Shown here: one piece after another, positions 1 to 5,369 of the stretch | How positions within the stretch are numbered: position 1 is the first letter of the stretch | Layout of the letters: each line of letters opens with the position of its first letter | NCBI GenBank assembly: GCA_028282865.1 | Contig: JANQHA010000196.1 | Location: 1-6,712, forward strand | Length of the DNA: 6,712 bases | Direction: 5' to 3' | Source of the DNA: Oligoflexales bacterium | Lineage (GTDB): Bacteria > Bdellovibrionota_B > Oligoflexia > Oligoflexales > CACXFL01 | The notes under the pieces: generated by a model | What the model was told of the DNA's origin: nothing | Databases searched by the model: none | What the model saw: the letters and a program-made list of their open reading frames with translations, nothing else | Translations under genes and position numbers: made by a program

Positions 1-751
1 TTAAACGCCGTTGATCTCGAACCTCTAAGTATTCTATTTCAACCCCTGGAGAAGCCTCTATAACCTTTAAAGCGACTGCGCGCAGCTCTGCTGCATCCCG
101 ATTACCGTCGTCAAAACTCTGTTTGGCGGCTTTAAGCCCAGCATTTAGACTACAAGCTGATTTACGTTCATCATCCGACAAATATCTATTTCTACTGCTT
201 AACGCAACTCCGTCGTCATCTCTGATAAGCTCACAGCCGACTATCTGTATATTCATACTTAAATCTTGAACCATTCGTTCAATGACTTTAAGCTGTTGAT
301 AATCTTTTTTGCCAAAACATGCGGTGTGAGCTCCAGTCAGCAAAAACAACTTTATAACCACAGTAAGCACACCATCAAAGTGGCCAGGACGTTGCTTGCC
401 ACATAACTCTCTGGAGATCGAAGTGTTGGATAAATAAGTTTGAAAACCATCAGGGTAAATATCTGCGGCATTAGGCAAAAAAACCGCGTCCACCTCACAA
501 CCCTCGAGGGCCTTTAGATCATCTTCAACAGTACGAGGATACTTTGAAAAATCTTCATTAGCCCCAAACTGAGCAGGGTTTACAAAAATAGATACCAAAA
601 CCTTATCAGCATATTTTTTTGCTTCAGAAATCAATGAAAGATGCCCCTCATGCAGAGCACCCATCGTCGGCACCAGCGCGATCTTCTGCCGGTCTCGATG
701 CCATTGGTTTCTAGCCGAAGTCATCTCTTCTATCGTGATCAGTGTTTTCAT
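1..751 (-). CDS. panC: Pantothenate synthetase (pantoate--beta-alanine ligase), 3' end beyond the window
   Basis: This cytosolic enzyme condenses pantoate with beta-alanine, using ATP through a pantoyl-adenylate intermediate. It is the last step of pantothenate (vitamin B5) synthesis and feeds coenzyme A. I translated 250 codons from the ATG at 749-751 without a stop. The family is usually about 280 residues, so roughly the last 30 lie off the left edge. Visible hallmarks are PTMGALHEGH (residues 28-37, the HIGH-type nucleotide-binding motif), SIFVNPAQF (54-62), YPRT (71-74), RPGHFDGV (121-128), CFGKKDYQQL (145-154) and LSSRNRYL (184-191). These cover the ATP, pantoate and beta-alanine contacts known in the family. 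AAGGA (complement of 757-761) lies 5 nt before the start. No panB or panD is next to its 5' side, so it is either the first gene of an operon or on its own. Identification is firm from motif order and spacing; the C-terminus cannot be judged. Confidence 0.97.
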   Translation of the reverse strand, partial: MKTLITIEEMTSARNQWHRDRQKIALVPTMGALHEGHLSLISEAKKYADKVLVSIFVNPAQFGANEDFSKYPRTVEDDLKALEGCEVDAVFLPNAADIYPDGFQTYLSNTSISRELCGKQRPGHFDGVLTVVIKLFLLTGAHTACFGKKDYQQLKVIERMVQDLSMNIQIVGCELIRDDDGVALSSRNRYLSDDERKSACSLNAGLKAAKQSFDDGNRDAAELRAVALKVIEASPGVEIEYLEVRDQRRL

Positions 752-936
752 CAAAATCCTTGCTAGAACCAAACTGTTAAATTAACCATAGCCTATTGTT
801 TTGACTAGAAATTAGTTCTATCACAACAGTTTTCAAAGCACTGCGATAAATTAACTAACGATCGTTTAGATAAAAATACAATAAAATCAAATACTTAAAT
901 TTTAGATTGGTTGTCTGAGTTTAGGGAAGAATACAC
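752..936. other. AT-rich panC upstream region with a palindrome
   Basis: This stretch has no convincing open frame. It should hold the panC promoter, read on the minus strand, but I see no pair of hexamers good enough to call. The clearest structure is the palindrome AACGATCGTT at 857-866, embedded in the imperfect inverted repeat CTAACGATCGTTTAG (855-869). It lies about 105-115 nt before the panC start and could be a regulator site. Confidence 0.35.
855..869. repeat. Imperfect inverted repeat around a perfect 10-bp palindrome upstream of panC
   Basis: The central AACGATCGTT (857-866) is exactly self-complementary, with CTA and TAG flanking it at a one-base offset. It is a possible dimeric-regulator site for panC. 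Short palindromes arise by chance and no second copy was seen, so function is unproven. Confidence 0.25.
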
Positions 937-973
937 AAAAGGCGCCGATCCTAGTTAGAATCCCGCGCCTTTT
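937..973 (-). terminator. GC-rich hairpin with U tail, candidate intrinsic terminator
   Basis: Arms AAAAGGCGC (937-945) and GCGCCTTTT (965-973) are perfectly complementary over 9 bp, around a 19-nt loop. Read on the minus strand, the stem is followed by UUUUGUGUAU. It starts one base after the last helix of the proposed structured RNA (975-1114), which suits the 3' end of that transcript. The hairpin could also act in the other direction, but no transcript entering from the left is evident. The long loop is slightly unusual. Confidence 0.55.
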
Positions 974-1151
974 ATCACAGAAAAGGGAGAATGATAGGTT
1001 GGGAGATTAAAAGACTGCCCTCATAGCAATCCGGCCCATCATAGGCCCGCACATTCCATCCGTCTCCGTAGAAGCTCCATCAAGCCGCTCCTATCGATCG
1101 TCACTAAACTGTGAAGATACTTATTTATCGGGCTACAATTCGTAAGCTTTA

Positions 1152-1168
1152 GAGCTTTTTTAAAGCTC
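1152..1168. repeat. Small AT-rich hairpin in the 5' part of the RNA candidate
   Basis: GAGCTTT (1152-1158) and AAAGCTC (1162-1168) form a perfect 7-bp inverted repeat with a 3-nt loop. No run of Ts follows on either strand, so it is a poor terminator. It would fold as a separate hairpin upstream of helix P1 in the proposed minus-strand RNA. Confidence 0.3.
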
Positions 1169-1214
1169 AATTCCGTGTATAGCCTATGTAAAAAGATAAA
1201 ATTAGGCGTTTTAA

Positions 1215-1244
1215 ATATTATTAGATTATTTTATGTAGTTTCAA
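1215..1244 (-). promoter_or_regulatory. Candidate sigma-70 promoter for the structured RNA
   Basis: On the minus strand TTGAAA (complement of 1239-1244) is followed after 18 bases by TAATAT (complement of 1215-1220). Each hexamer keeps most consensus positions. Transcription would start near 1208. The -35 box lies 4 bases past the terminator-like hairpin of the preceding operon, as expected for an independent unit. AT-rich DNA gives false promoters, so confidence is moderate. Confidence 0.4.
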
Positions 1245-1248
1245 CAAA

Positions 1249-1293
1249 TTAGCTTAAAGCTTTTGGCACCAACCGGCATTAGTTTTAAGCTAA
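1249..1293 (-). terminator. Hairpin just after the secreted-protein operon, probable terminator
   Basis: TTAGCTTAAA (1249-1258) and TTTAAGCTAA (1284-1293) are perfectly complementary over 10 bp around a 25-nt loop. It begins 10 nt after the stop codon of the 180-residue protein, and on the minus strand the stem is followed by UUUGUUG. The AT-rich stem and short U run make it a weak intrinsic terminator, but the position is right. Confidence 0.45.
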
Positions 1294-1303
1294 GCACTAC
1301 ACC

Positions 1304-1846
1304 CTAATCTTTTGAATACTTACAGCGCCGTACTGTTACAAACTTATCTTCGTCACCACCATTCAACCTAGCGAAGAACTTAGTCCTAGTAACAGCTACT
1401 AGCTTGCCATTTTCATTTATATCAATGCGCACAGGAGCTGTCTGCACTGAGCGTATATTGATATCAGGCACATCCGAATATGCCAGAAGCGAAACTTCTG
1501 ACGCTACCAAAAAAGAGTTATCCAAAGCATTCCAGTGAACCGAACTGCTGACATTGCCCTCGTTTGTTAGCCCTGTGTTGACCGTGTAAGCTCGAGTCAC
1601 TAACTCTTTGTTGATACGGACATCTTGAATACCAGGATTTGCAACATTGAAGCCGTTCAACGATACTCGGCTACAATCTGGAGAGTAGACAACACTTACG
1701 GCACTTGGAAACTCTACTTCTGTATCTGGCGTTTTAATCTTGCAGGTTCCAGTCCACGAGCCTTCAAAGTCGCTGCATACAGCATATATATTTGAGCCTA
1801 TAAATAAAGAAGCTACGAACGAAATAGTTTTAACATAATTTTTCAT
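1304..1846 (-). CDS. Secreted protein of unknown function, 180 residues, four cysteines
   Basis: I do not recognise a family. The N-terminus is a Sec signal peptide: lysines at 2 and 6, a hydrophobic core at 8-20, and likely cleavage after YA at residue 22. The mature part starts near VCSDFEGSWTGTCK and has cysteines at 24, 35, 58 and 175, an even number that would allow two disulfides in the periplasm or outside the cell. Alternating polar and hydrophobic stretches suggest a mostly beta fold, and the early GSWTG loosely recalls the start of lipocalin-like barrels; that likeness is weak. There is no lipobox, transmembrane helix or catalytic motif. The start is set by AAGGA (complement of 1856-1860), 9 nt before the ATG. 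It lies 26 nt after the 106-residue gene and is almost surely co-transcribed with it. Confidence 0.85.
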   Translation of the reverse strand: MKNYVKTISFVASLFIGSNIYAVCSDFEGSWTGTCKIKTPDTEVEFPSAVSVVYSPDCSRVSLNGFNVANPGIQDVRINKELVTRAYTVNTGLTNEGNVSSSVHWNALDNSFLVASEVSLLAYSDVPDINIRSVQTAPVRIDINENGKLVAVTRTKFFARLNGGDEDKFVTVRRCKYSKD

Positions 1847-1872
1847 AAGATATTTTCCTTTGCTTTGAACGG

Positions 1873-2193
1873 TTAATTATTTTGACAGTCAGTTGTACGG
1901 TTGATTTGAAGAATAGGAGTTTTAGCTACTCCGTCTTTTTCTACAAACCAGCTTGAAGCCTCACTATCAACTACTGCCTGAGCAAATTTTGTTACTCCAT
2001 CGAAGTTCCAAACTGTAGATGTCTGACCATTGACTTGTTTTTTTAAGGAACAGCCTGTGGAACAGTCGACCCCTGCTACATAAAAAGTAGCTGGCTCGCA
2101 TAGACCGTCCCACGTTATGACTCCCTGCGAAAACCCAACACTAGTGAACCCGACTAGCGAAGCTGCTGCCATCGTCAATTTTAAAAACCTCAT
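1873..2193 (-). CDS. Small secreted protein of unknown function, 106 residues, four cysteines
   Basis: This is the first gene of a two-gene operon. No known family is recognised. Residues 1-22 are a typical Sec signal (basic R2 and K5, hydrophobic 8-21, cleavage near FS/QG). The mature protein is only about 84 residues, with cysteines at 32, 44, 48 and 103, including a CSTGC pair (44-48), so two disulfides are plausible. The CxxxC spacing is not the CxxC of thioredoxin-type enzymes, and no haem CxxCH is present. An excellent Shine-Dalgarno AAGGAGG (complement of 2201-2207) sits 7 nt before the ATG, and a near-consensus promoter lies just upstream, so strong expression is likely. It precedes the 180-residue secreted protein, suggesting two exported proteins made together. 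It could be a surface, envelope or effector protein; the sequence does not decide. Confidence 0.85.
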   Translation of the reverse strand: MRFLKLTMAAASLVGFTSVGFSQGVITWDGLCEPATFYVAGVDCSTGCSLKKQVNGQTSTVWNFDGVTKFAQAVVDSEASSWFVEKDGVAKTPILQINRTTDCQNN

Positions 2194-2200
2194 TTTTCTT

Positions 2201-2207
2201 CCTCCTT
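2201..2207 (-). promoter_or_regulatory. Strong Shine-Dalgarno of the 106-residue secreted protein
   Basis: The complement reads AAGGAGG, a full anti-16S match, 7 nt from the ATG at 2193. It is the strongest ribosome-binding site seen in the window and fixes the start. Confidence 0.85.
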
Positions 2208-2227
2208 AAAGTAATGATGAGTTTTCT

Positions 2228-2256
2228 ATTCTATTTTTGCGACTAAGGTGAGTCAA
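2228..2256 (-). promoter_or_regulatory. Sigma-70 promoter of the secreted-protein operon
   Basis: On the minus strand TTGACT (complement of 2251-2256) and TAGAAT (complement of 2228-2233) are separated by exactly 17 bases. Each hexamer differs from consensus at one position. Transcription would begin about 2221, giving a leader of about 28 nt that ends with the AAGGAGG site. This is the best promoter in the window. Confidence 0.7.
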
Positions 2257-2333
2257 TGAGACCAAAAGTTACGCAGACAAATAAAACTTGGGCATCTACA
2301 AAAATAAAACATATATGTGAACTTATTAAAGAG

Positions 2334-2372
2334 AGGAATGTTCTCTAGAAAGACTGGTTAACATTCCTTAAC
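2334..2372. promoter_or_regulatory. Inverted repeats between divergent genes, candidate operator
   Basis: AGGAATGTT (2334-2342) and AACATTCCT (2360-2368) form 9-bp perfect arms around 17 bases. Overlapping the right arm is a second, tighter pair, GTTAA (2357-2361) and TTAAC (2368-2372). They lie between the promoter of the secreted-protein operon and the start of the transporter gene. They could bind a regulator or mark the end of a short RNA; no run of Ts follows, so a terminator is less likely. Confidence 0.35.
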
Positions 2373-2407
2373 TTTGATAAAAACTACAGTGACATTATTT
2401 AGCAAAA

Positions 2408-2435
2408 TTGCAAAACAGCTAATGATTCGTAATAT
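2408..2435 (+). promoter_or_regulatory. Candidate promoter of the fusion transporter
   Basis: TTGCAA (2408-2413) and TAATAT (2430-2435) are separated by 16 bases. Transcription would start near 2442, only about 12 nt before the ATG at 2454. That leaves no room for a Shine-Dalgarno and makes the alternative TTG start at 2490 worth considering. The AT-rich context limits confidence. Confidence 0.4.
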
Positions 2436-2453
2436 ATTGGTATATTTCATAAA

Positions 2454-4382
2454 ATGAATCCATCAACATTTAAGCCGATAGGTACCAACTTGAGTAAACA
2501 TCTATTATTAGTAAGCACACTACTACTACTGACCCCAACTCCAACCTTAGCTCAAGACTGTGAGCTGAATCGTCCGATCAAATTTGGGGGACTTGACTGG
2601 GATTCTGACGCGTTTCACGTCGCGAATGCAAAGTTTATCCTAGAAAAAGGCTTTGGCTGCGAAGTCGAAGTGATCCCGGGAACTACTTTGCCGCTATTAA
2701 CGGCGCTTGGCAAAGGTGATGTCGATATTGTTATGGAAGTTTGGAAAGATAATGTCACCGAAGCTTGGAACCAATTAGAGTCAGCTGGCAAAGTGCAGGA
2801 CCTCGGGGTCAATTTTCCTGATGCTATTCAAGGAATCTATGTACCTACTTACCTTATAAAAGGGGATGCAAGCCGCGGGATCACTGCAAAAGCCCCTGAC
2901 CTAAAACATGTGAATGATCTTGTTAAATATAAGGAGCTGTTTCTTGATCCTGAAGAGCCAAATAAAGGCCGTTTCTACAACTGTATTCTCGGCTGGTCCT
3001 GCGAAGATGTGAATACCAAGAAACTTTCGGCATACGGCCTTGATAGACATTTTACGAACTTTCGCCCAGGAACTGGAGCAGCACTTATTGCGGCAATTGT
3101 TTCCGCTTACCAGAAGGGTGAGCCCATCGTGGCCTACTATTGGGGGCCGACGTGGTTGCTAGGCAAGTATGATCTCACGATGCTTGAAGAGCCACCCTAT
3201 GACGAGAAAATCTGGAATCAGCTTGGGAAAGAAAAAAGACCAAAACAAGCCACTGCATATCCTCCAGTAAAGGTATTTATCGGTGCTAATAAAAAATTCA
3301 TCACCGATGCACCTCGGACAACACAGTTTCTAAAGTCATACGAAACCAGCAATAAACTCATCAGCGAAGCGCTAGCTTATATGCAAGATAAAGAAGGACG
3401 GACGGCTGAAGACGCCGCAGTTCATTTTCTTCGAACTCACAGAGAACTGCTCAAAGCCTGGGTGCCGGTACCGATCTTTAGAAAACTTGACTTAGCATTA
3501 GAGCACTATCAAAAAAGCTCTCAAAAGCAATGGTTTGTAGAAATAGATGAGCCTATCAATAAATTCGTCAACTGGATTGTCAACGAGTATGGAGACAGCT
3601 TCGATGCGATTGCTCAACCACTGCGAATTACTATATTAACAACTGAGAGACTACTTGGAACCATACCATGGCGCCTATTTATTATCATTCTCGGTATATT
3701 TTGCTGGCTCATCAGTCGAAATTTTAAGCTGCCGCTTATTGTTATGAGCTGTATGTTTCTCGTCGGTGCCTTAGGTTTATGGCACCTGGCAATGCAGACC
3801 TTAGCACTCATGCTGGTTTCGACTATGATTTCAGTAATAATCGGACTACCTCTTGGGGTAGCACTATCTCGTAGCAATCGCGTTCGTTCGTTTAGTTTGC
3901 CAATACTGGATGCCATACAAACCATGCCAATCTTTGTCTACCTCATTCCAGCGATGATGCTCTTTGGGCTTGGTAAGGTACCCGCGGTATTTGCAACAGT
4001 CATCTATGCGGTAGCTCCTCTTATACGCTTAACCGACCACGGCATACGAATGGTGGCACCAGAATTAACGGAAGCAGCTCAAACCTTCGGAGCTTCACCA
4101 ATTAAAGTATTGATAAATGTGCAGCTGCCACTAGCTATCAAGACCATCATGGCAGGGGTAAACCAGACCACTATGCTCGCCTTATCTATGGTTGTCATCG
4201 CCTCTATGATCGGTGCTAGAGGCTTGGGTGAAAATGTCTTACTAGGAATTCAAAAACTGGATGTCGGCCAAGGATTCACCGCGGGAATCGCAATTGTGGC
4301 ACTTGCAATTGTTTTAGACCGGGTAACTCAAGCGATTGGTAAGCGACTTGATCGTATTGAGCTAAAGGCTCCGGAAGCTTAG
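2454..4382 (+). CDS. Glycine betaine/choline-type ABC importer: binding protein fused to permease
   Basis: This is an osmolyte importer of the ProX/ProW (OpuA) class, with both parts in one chain. Residues 13-33 are a signal peptide (cleavage after TLA, 31-33). Residues 35-355 are the periplasmic binding domain with LDWDSDAFH (47-55), MEVWKDN (94-100) and AYYWGPTW (227-234), aromatic stretches likely to cage the amine. From about 360 the sequence follows the ProW N-terminal segment, then seven helices near 405-421, 426-442, 446-470, 483-505, 510-528, 566-588 and 608-625. The EAA loop, ELTEAAQTFGASP (537-549), lies between helices 5 and 6, which is cytoplasmic if the signal is cleaved, so the topology is consistent. 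No ATPase gene is adjacent. The ATG lacks a Shine-Dalgarno; TTG at 2490, 7 nt after AGG, would give a tidier signal peptide. Exact substrate is uncertain. Confidence 0.92.
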   Translation: MNPSTFKPIGTNLSKHLLLVSTLLLLTPTPTLAQDCELNRPIKFGGLDWDSDAFHVANAKFILEKGFGCEVEVIPGTTLPLLTALGKGDVDIVMEVWKDNVTEAWNQLESAGKVQDLGVNFPDAIQGIYVPTYLIKGDASRGITAKAPDLKHVNDLVKYKELFLDPEEPNKGRFYNCILGWSCEDVNTKKLSAYGLDRHFTNFRPGTGAALIAAIVSAYQKGEPIVAYYWGPTWLLGKYDLTMLEEPPYDEKIWNQLGKEKRPKQATAYPPVKVFIGANKKFITDAPRTTQFLKSYETSNKLISEALAYMQDKEGRTAEDAAVHFLRTHRELLKAWVPVPIFRKLDLALEHYQKSSQKQWFVEIDEPINKFVNWIVNEYGDSFDAIAQPLRITILTTERLLGTIPWRLFIIILGIFCWLISRNFKLPLIVMSCMFLVGALGLWHLAMQTLALMLVSTMISVIIGLPLGVALSRSNRVRSFSLPILDAIQTMPIFVYLIPAMMLFGLGKVPAVFATVIYAVAPLIRLTDHGIRMVAPELTEAAQTFGASPIKVLINVQLPLAIKTIMAGVNQTTMLALSMVVIASMIGARGLGENVLLGIQKLDVGQGFTAGIAIVALAIVLDRVTQAIGKRLDRIELKAPEA

Positions 4383-4392
4383 GCTTCGGCCT
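4366..4392 (+). terminator. Imperfect hairpin over the transporter stop codon, weak terminator candidate
   Basis: Left segments AGG (4366-4368) and CCGGAAGC (4371-4378) pair with GCTTCGG (4383-4389) and CCT (4390-4392), with one bulged G and two extra bases on the left. The stop codon lies in the loop. A run of five Ts follows only 11 bases later (4404-4408), so intrinsic termination would be inefficient. It lies between convergent genes 46 bp apart. Confidence 0.25.
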
Positions 4393-4428
4393 GCAACTAA
4401 GTATTTTTATCCCGCTCATTCACGATTA

Positions 4429-5232
4429 CTATAGAGGAAAAAAATCAATATTTAAGCAACATACTTCTTCTTCTTTTTTCGACTTAATAACAGATGATTT
4501 GAAGGATTCAATAAAGTCTAAAACTTCTTCTTTAAATCGCTTTAGATCTTTTGTGGAAATCGCTGCAGCGGCAGAGTAATTAATGCCATCTTGCTGAGAC
4601 TTAAGCATGTTATTTATCGCAAAATTTCTCCAATTTACATGATGGTGTAAAATCAATGGCGACTCCTGCGATAAATGCAAATCACGGTTAGTAGGGTACA
4701 GTTTTCCATGGTCGCTTCCTAAAAAGCCAAACTTAATCAACTTATCAACGATCGGCTTAACCAGAGACCTGGATAAGCTCAATCTTTCGGAAATACTTTC
4801 GATAGAATTGATCTCATCTATCGAGCAGAGAACATGAATAGCCAAAACCTGCCAGCTAGAATAATAGAAAACGCGAGCAGATTCGGAGAGTTGGTTCAAA
4901 GATTCCTTAGCTAGCCGACCACTTACGGACTTCTTCTTTTTCCTAAGAAAAGAAATTCTTTTGTGTAGCCTTTTTCTTAATATGTCAGATGTTGCCCGTG
5001 CTAACATGGTCAAGCTCATAAAGTAGTCGGTGTCATCATCATCAAAAGCCCAGAAGTCACATAATGCAGCGGCATGATCTAAGCTGAGATGTACCGACCC
5101 ATTCACAACCTGTGATAGAAATGAAGTATGACAGCCACAAGCTTCAGCCATCTTTTTCTGAAATCCTCGGGTACTTCTGTTTTTTTCGATGATTTCAGAC
5201 AGTATTAATTTATAGTCATTTTTTTCGTACAT
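4429..5232 (-). CDS. TIGR02147/DUF4423-type DNA-binding regulator
   Basis: A 267-residue cytosolic protein that fits the TIGR02147 family in length and landmarks. Residues 8-65 form an N-terminal helix-turn-helix region with FLSQVVNGSVHLSL (38-51). Next comes ALCDFWAFDDDDTDYFMSL (56-74), then a very basic stretch RKRLHKRISFLRKKKK (86-101). The YYSSW motif (123-127) opens the C-terminal domain, which holds a winged-helix-like segment (about 128-180), and the chain ends in LNIDFFPL as family members do. The family is known mainly from Bdellovibrio and Fibrobacter; members are treated as transcription regulators but targets are largely undefined. The start has no Shine-Dalgarno (AAACAAAAAA precedes it), but no upstream in-frame start exists before a stop. 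It is divergent from a secreted metalloprotease, its likely target, and a 15-bp palindrome sits 8-22 nt before its start, suggesting autoregulation. Confidence 0.88.
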   Translation of the reverse strand: MYEKNDYKLILSEIIEKNRSTRGFQKKMAEACGCHTSFLSQVVNGSVHLSLDHAAALCDFWAFDDDDTDYFMSLTMLARATSDILRKRLHKRISFLRKKKKSVSGRLAKESLNQLSESARVFYYSSWQVLAIHVLCSIDEINSIESISERLSLSRSLVKPIVDKLIKFGFLGSDHGKLYPTNRDLHLSQESPLILHHHVNWRNFAINNMLKSQQDGINYSAAAAISTKDLKRFKEEVLDFIESFKSSVIKSKKEEEVCCLNIDFFPL

Positions 5233-5239
5233 TTTTTTG

Positions 5240-5254
5240 TTTAGTATTACTAAA
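5240..5254. promoter_or_regulatory. 15-bp palindrome, candidate operator of the divergent regulator
   Basis: TTTAGTA (5240-5246) and TACTAAA (5248-5254) are perfect 7-bp arms around one T. It lies 8-22 nt upstream of the regulator's ATG, overlapping where its leader or promoter must be. This is a good position for autorepression by a dimer. Binding is inferred; AT-rich DNA yields palindromes by chance more readily. Confidence 0.45.
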
Positions 5255-5273
5255 TATATATGTTTAATTTTTA

Positions 5274-5295
5274 TTACTTTATCCTATTCAAGTAA
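5274..5295. promoter_or_regulatory. Second inverted repeat in the regulator-protease intergenic region
   Basis: TTACTT (5274-5279) and AAGTAA (5290-5295) are perfect 6-bp arms separated by 10 bases, placing half-site centres 16 bases apart. It shares the core TACT/AGTA with the 5240-5254 palindrome. Lying between the two divergent starts, it could serve the protease promoter. Confidence 0.35.
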
Positions 5296-5356
5296 ATATG
5301 GATATAGAAGAATAGTAATCATCAAAGGCGCGCCGAAACGGAAATTTTATCTAAAT

Positions 5357-5360
5357 GGAG
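5357..5360 (+). promoter_or_regulatory. Shine-Dalgarno that decides the metalloprotease start
   Basis: GGAG at 5357-5360 is 9 nt before the ATG at 5370. The earlier in-frame ATG at 5355 would contain this site and has itself only a distant GGAA. Starting at 5370 also removes the charged MEIFK from the front of the signal peptide. Confidence 0.7.
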
Positions 5361-5369
5361 ATTTTTAAA

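Larger units (their letters stand above)
937..1208 (-). ncRNA. Candidate structured RNA (small RNA or upstream leader of panC), no family recognised
   Basis: Read on the minus strand, a promoter-like pair (1215-1244) would start a transcript near 1208, and the hairpin at 937-973 would end it, giving about 270 nt. Several helices nest in order. P1 is 1109-1114 with 975-980 (UCACAG/CUGUGA). P2 is 1090-1095 with 993-998 (GAUAGG/CCUAUC). P3 is 1063-1067 with 1002-1006 (GGAGA/UCUCC). Two abutting hairpins follow: H2 at 1032-1049 (one G-G mismatch) and H3 at 1013-1031 (GAUUGC/GCAGUC, one G-U pair), with loops both starting UAUGA. An alternative hairpin, 1069-1075 with 1087-1093, competes with P2. 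I compared it by eye with 6S, SRP, RNase P, tmRNA and common riboswitches and saw no match. All frames carry only very short open readings. The helices are read directly; their formation, the strand and the function are inferred. Confidence 0.4.

Noticed and set aside
982..1067. Minus-strand frame reading WSFYGDGWNVRAYDGPDCYEGS, stopped on both sides
   Set aside because: Its composition looks protein-like, but only a GTG could start it, no good ribosome site precedes it, and the RNA helices explain the stretch better.
2615..2812. Minus-strand open frame of 65 codons inside the transporter gene
   Set aside because: It is wholly antisense to a well-supported coding domain, has no family likeness and no convincing ribosome-binding site.
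3614..3925. Minus-strand open frame of 103 codons inside the permease part
   Set aside because: It lies antisense to the conserved ProW-like region, and its composition is what the complement of a membrane protein gives.
5327..5334. GGCGCGCC palindrome as an engineered or integration site
   Set aside because: It is an 8-base restriction-type palindrome in otherwise natural sequence, with no vector, att-like repeat or mobile gene nearby.
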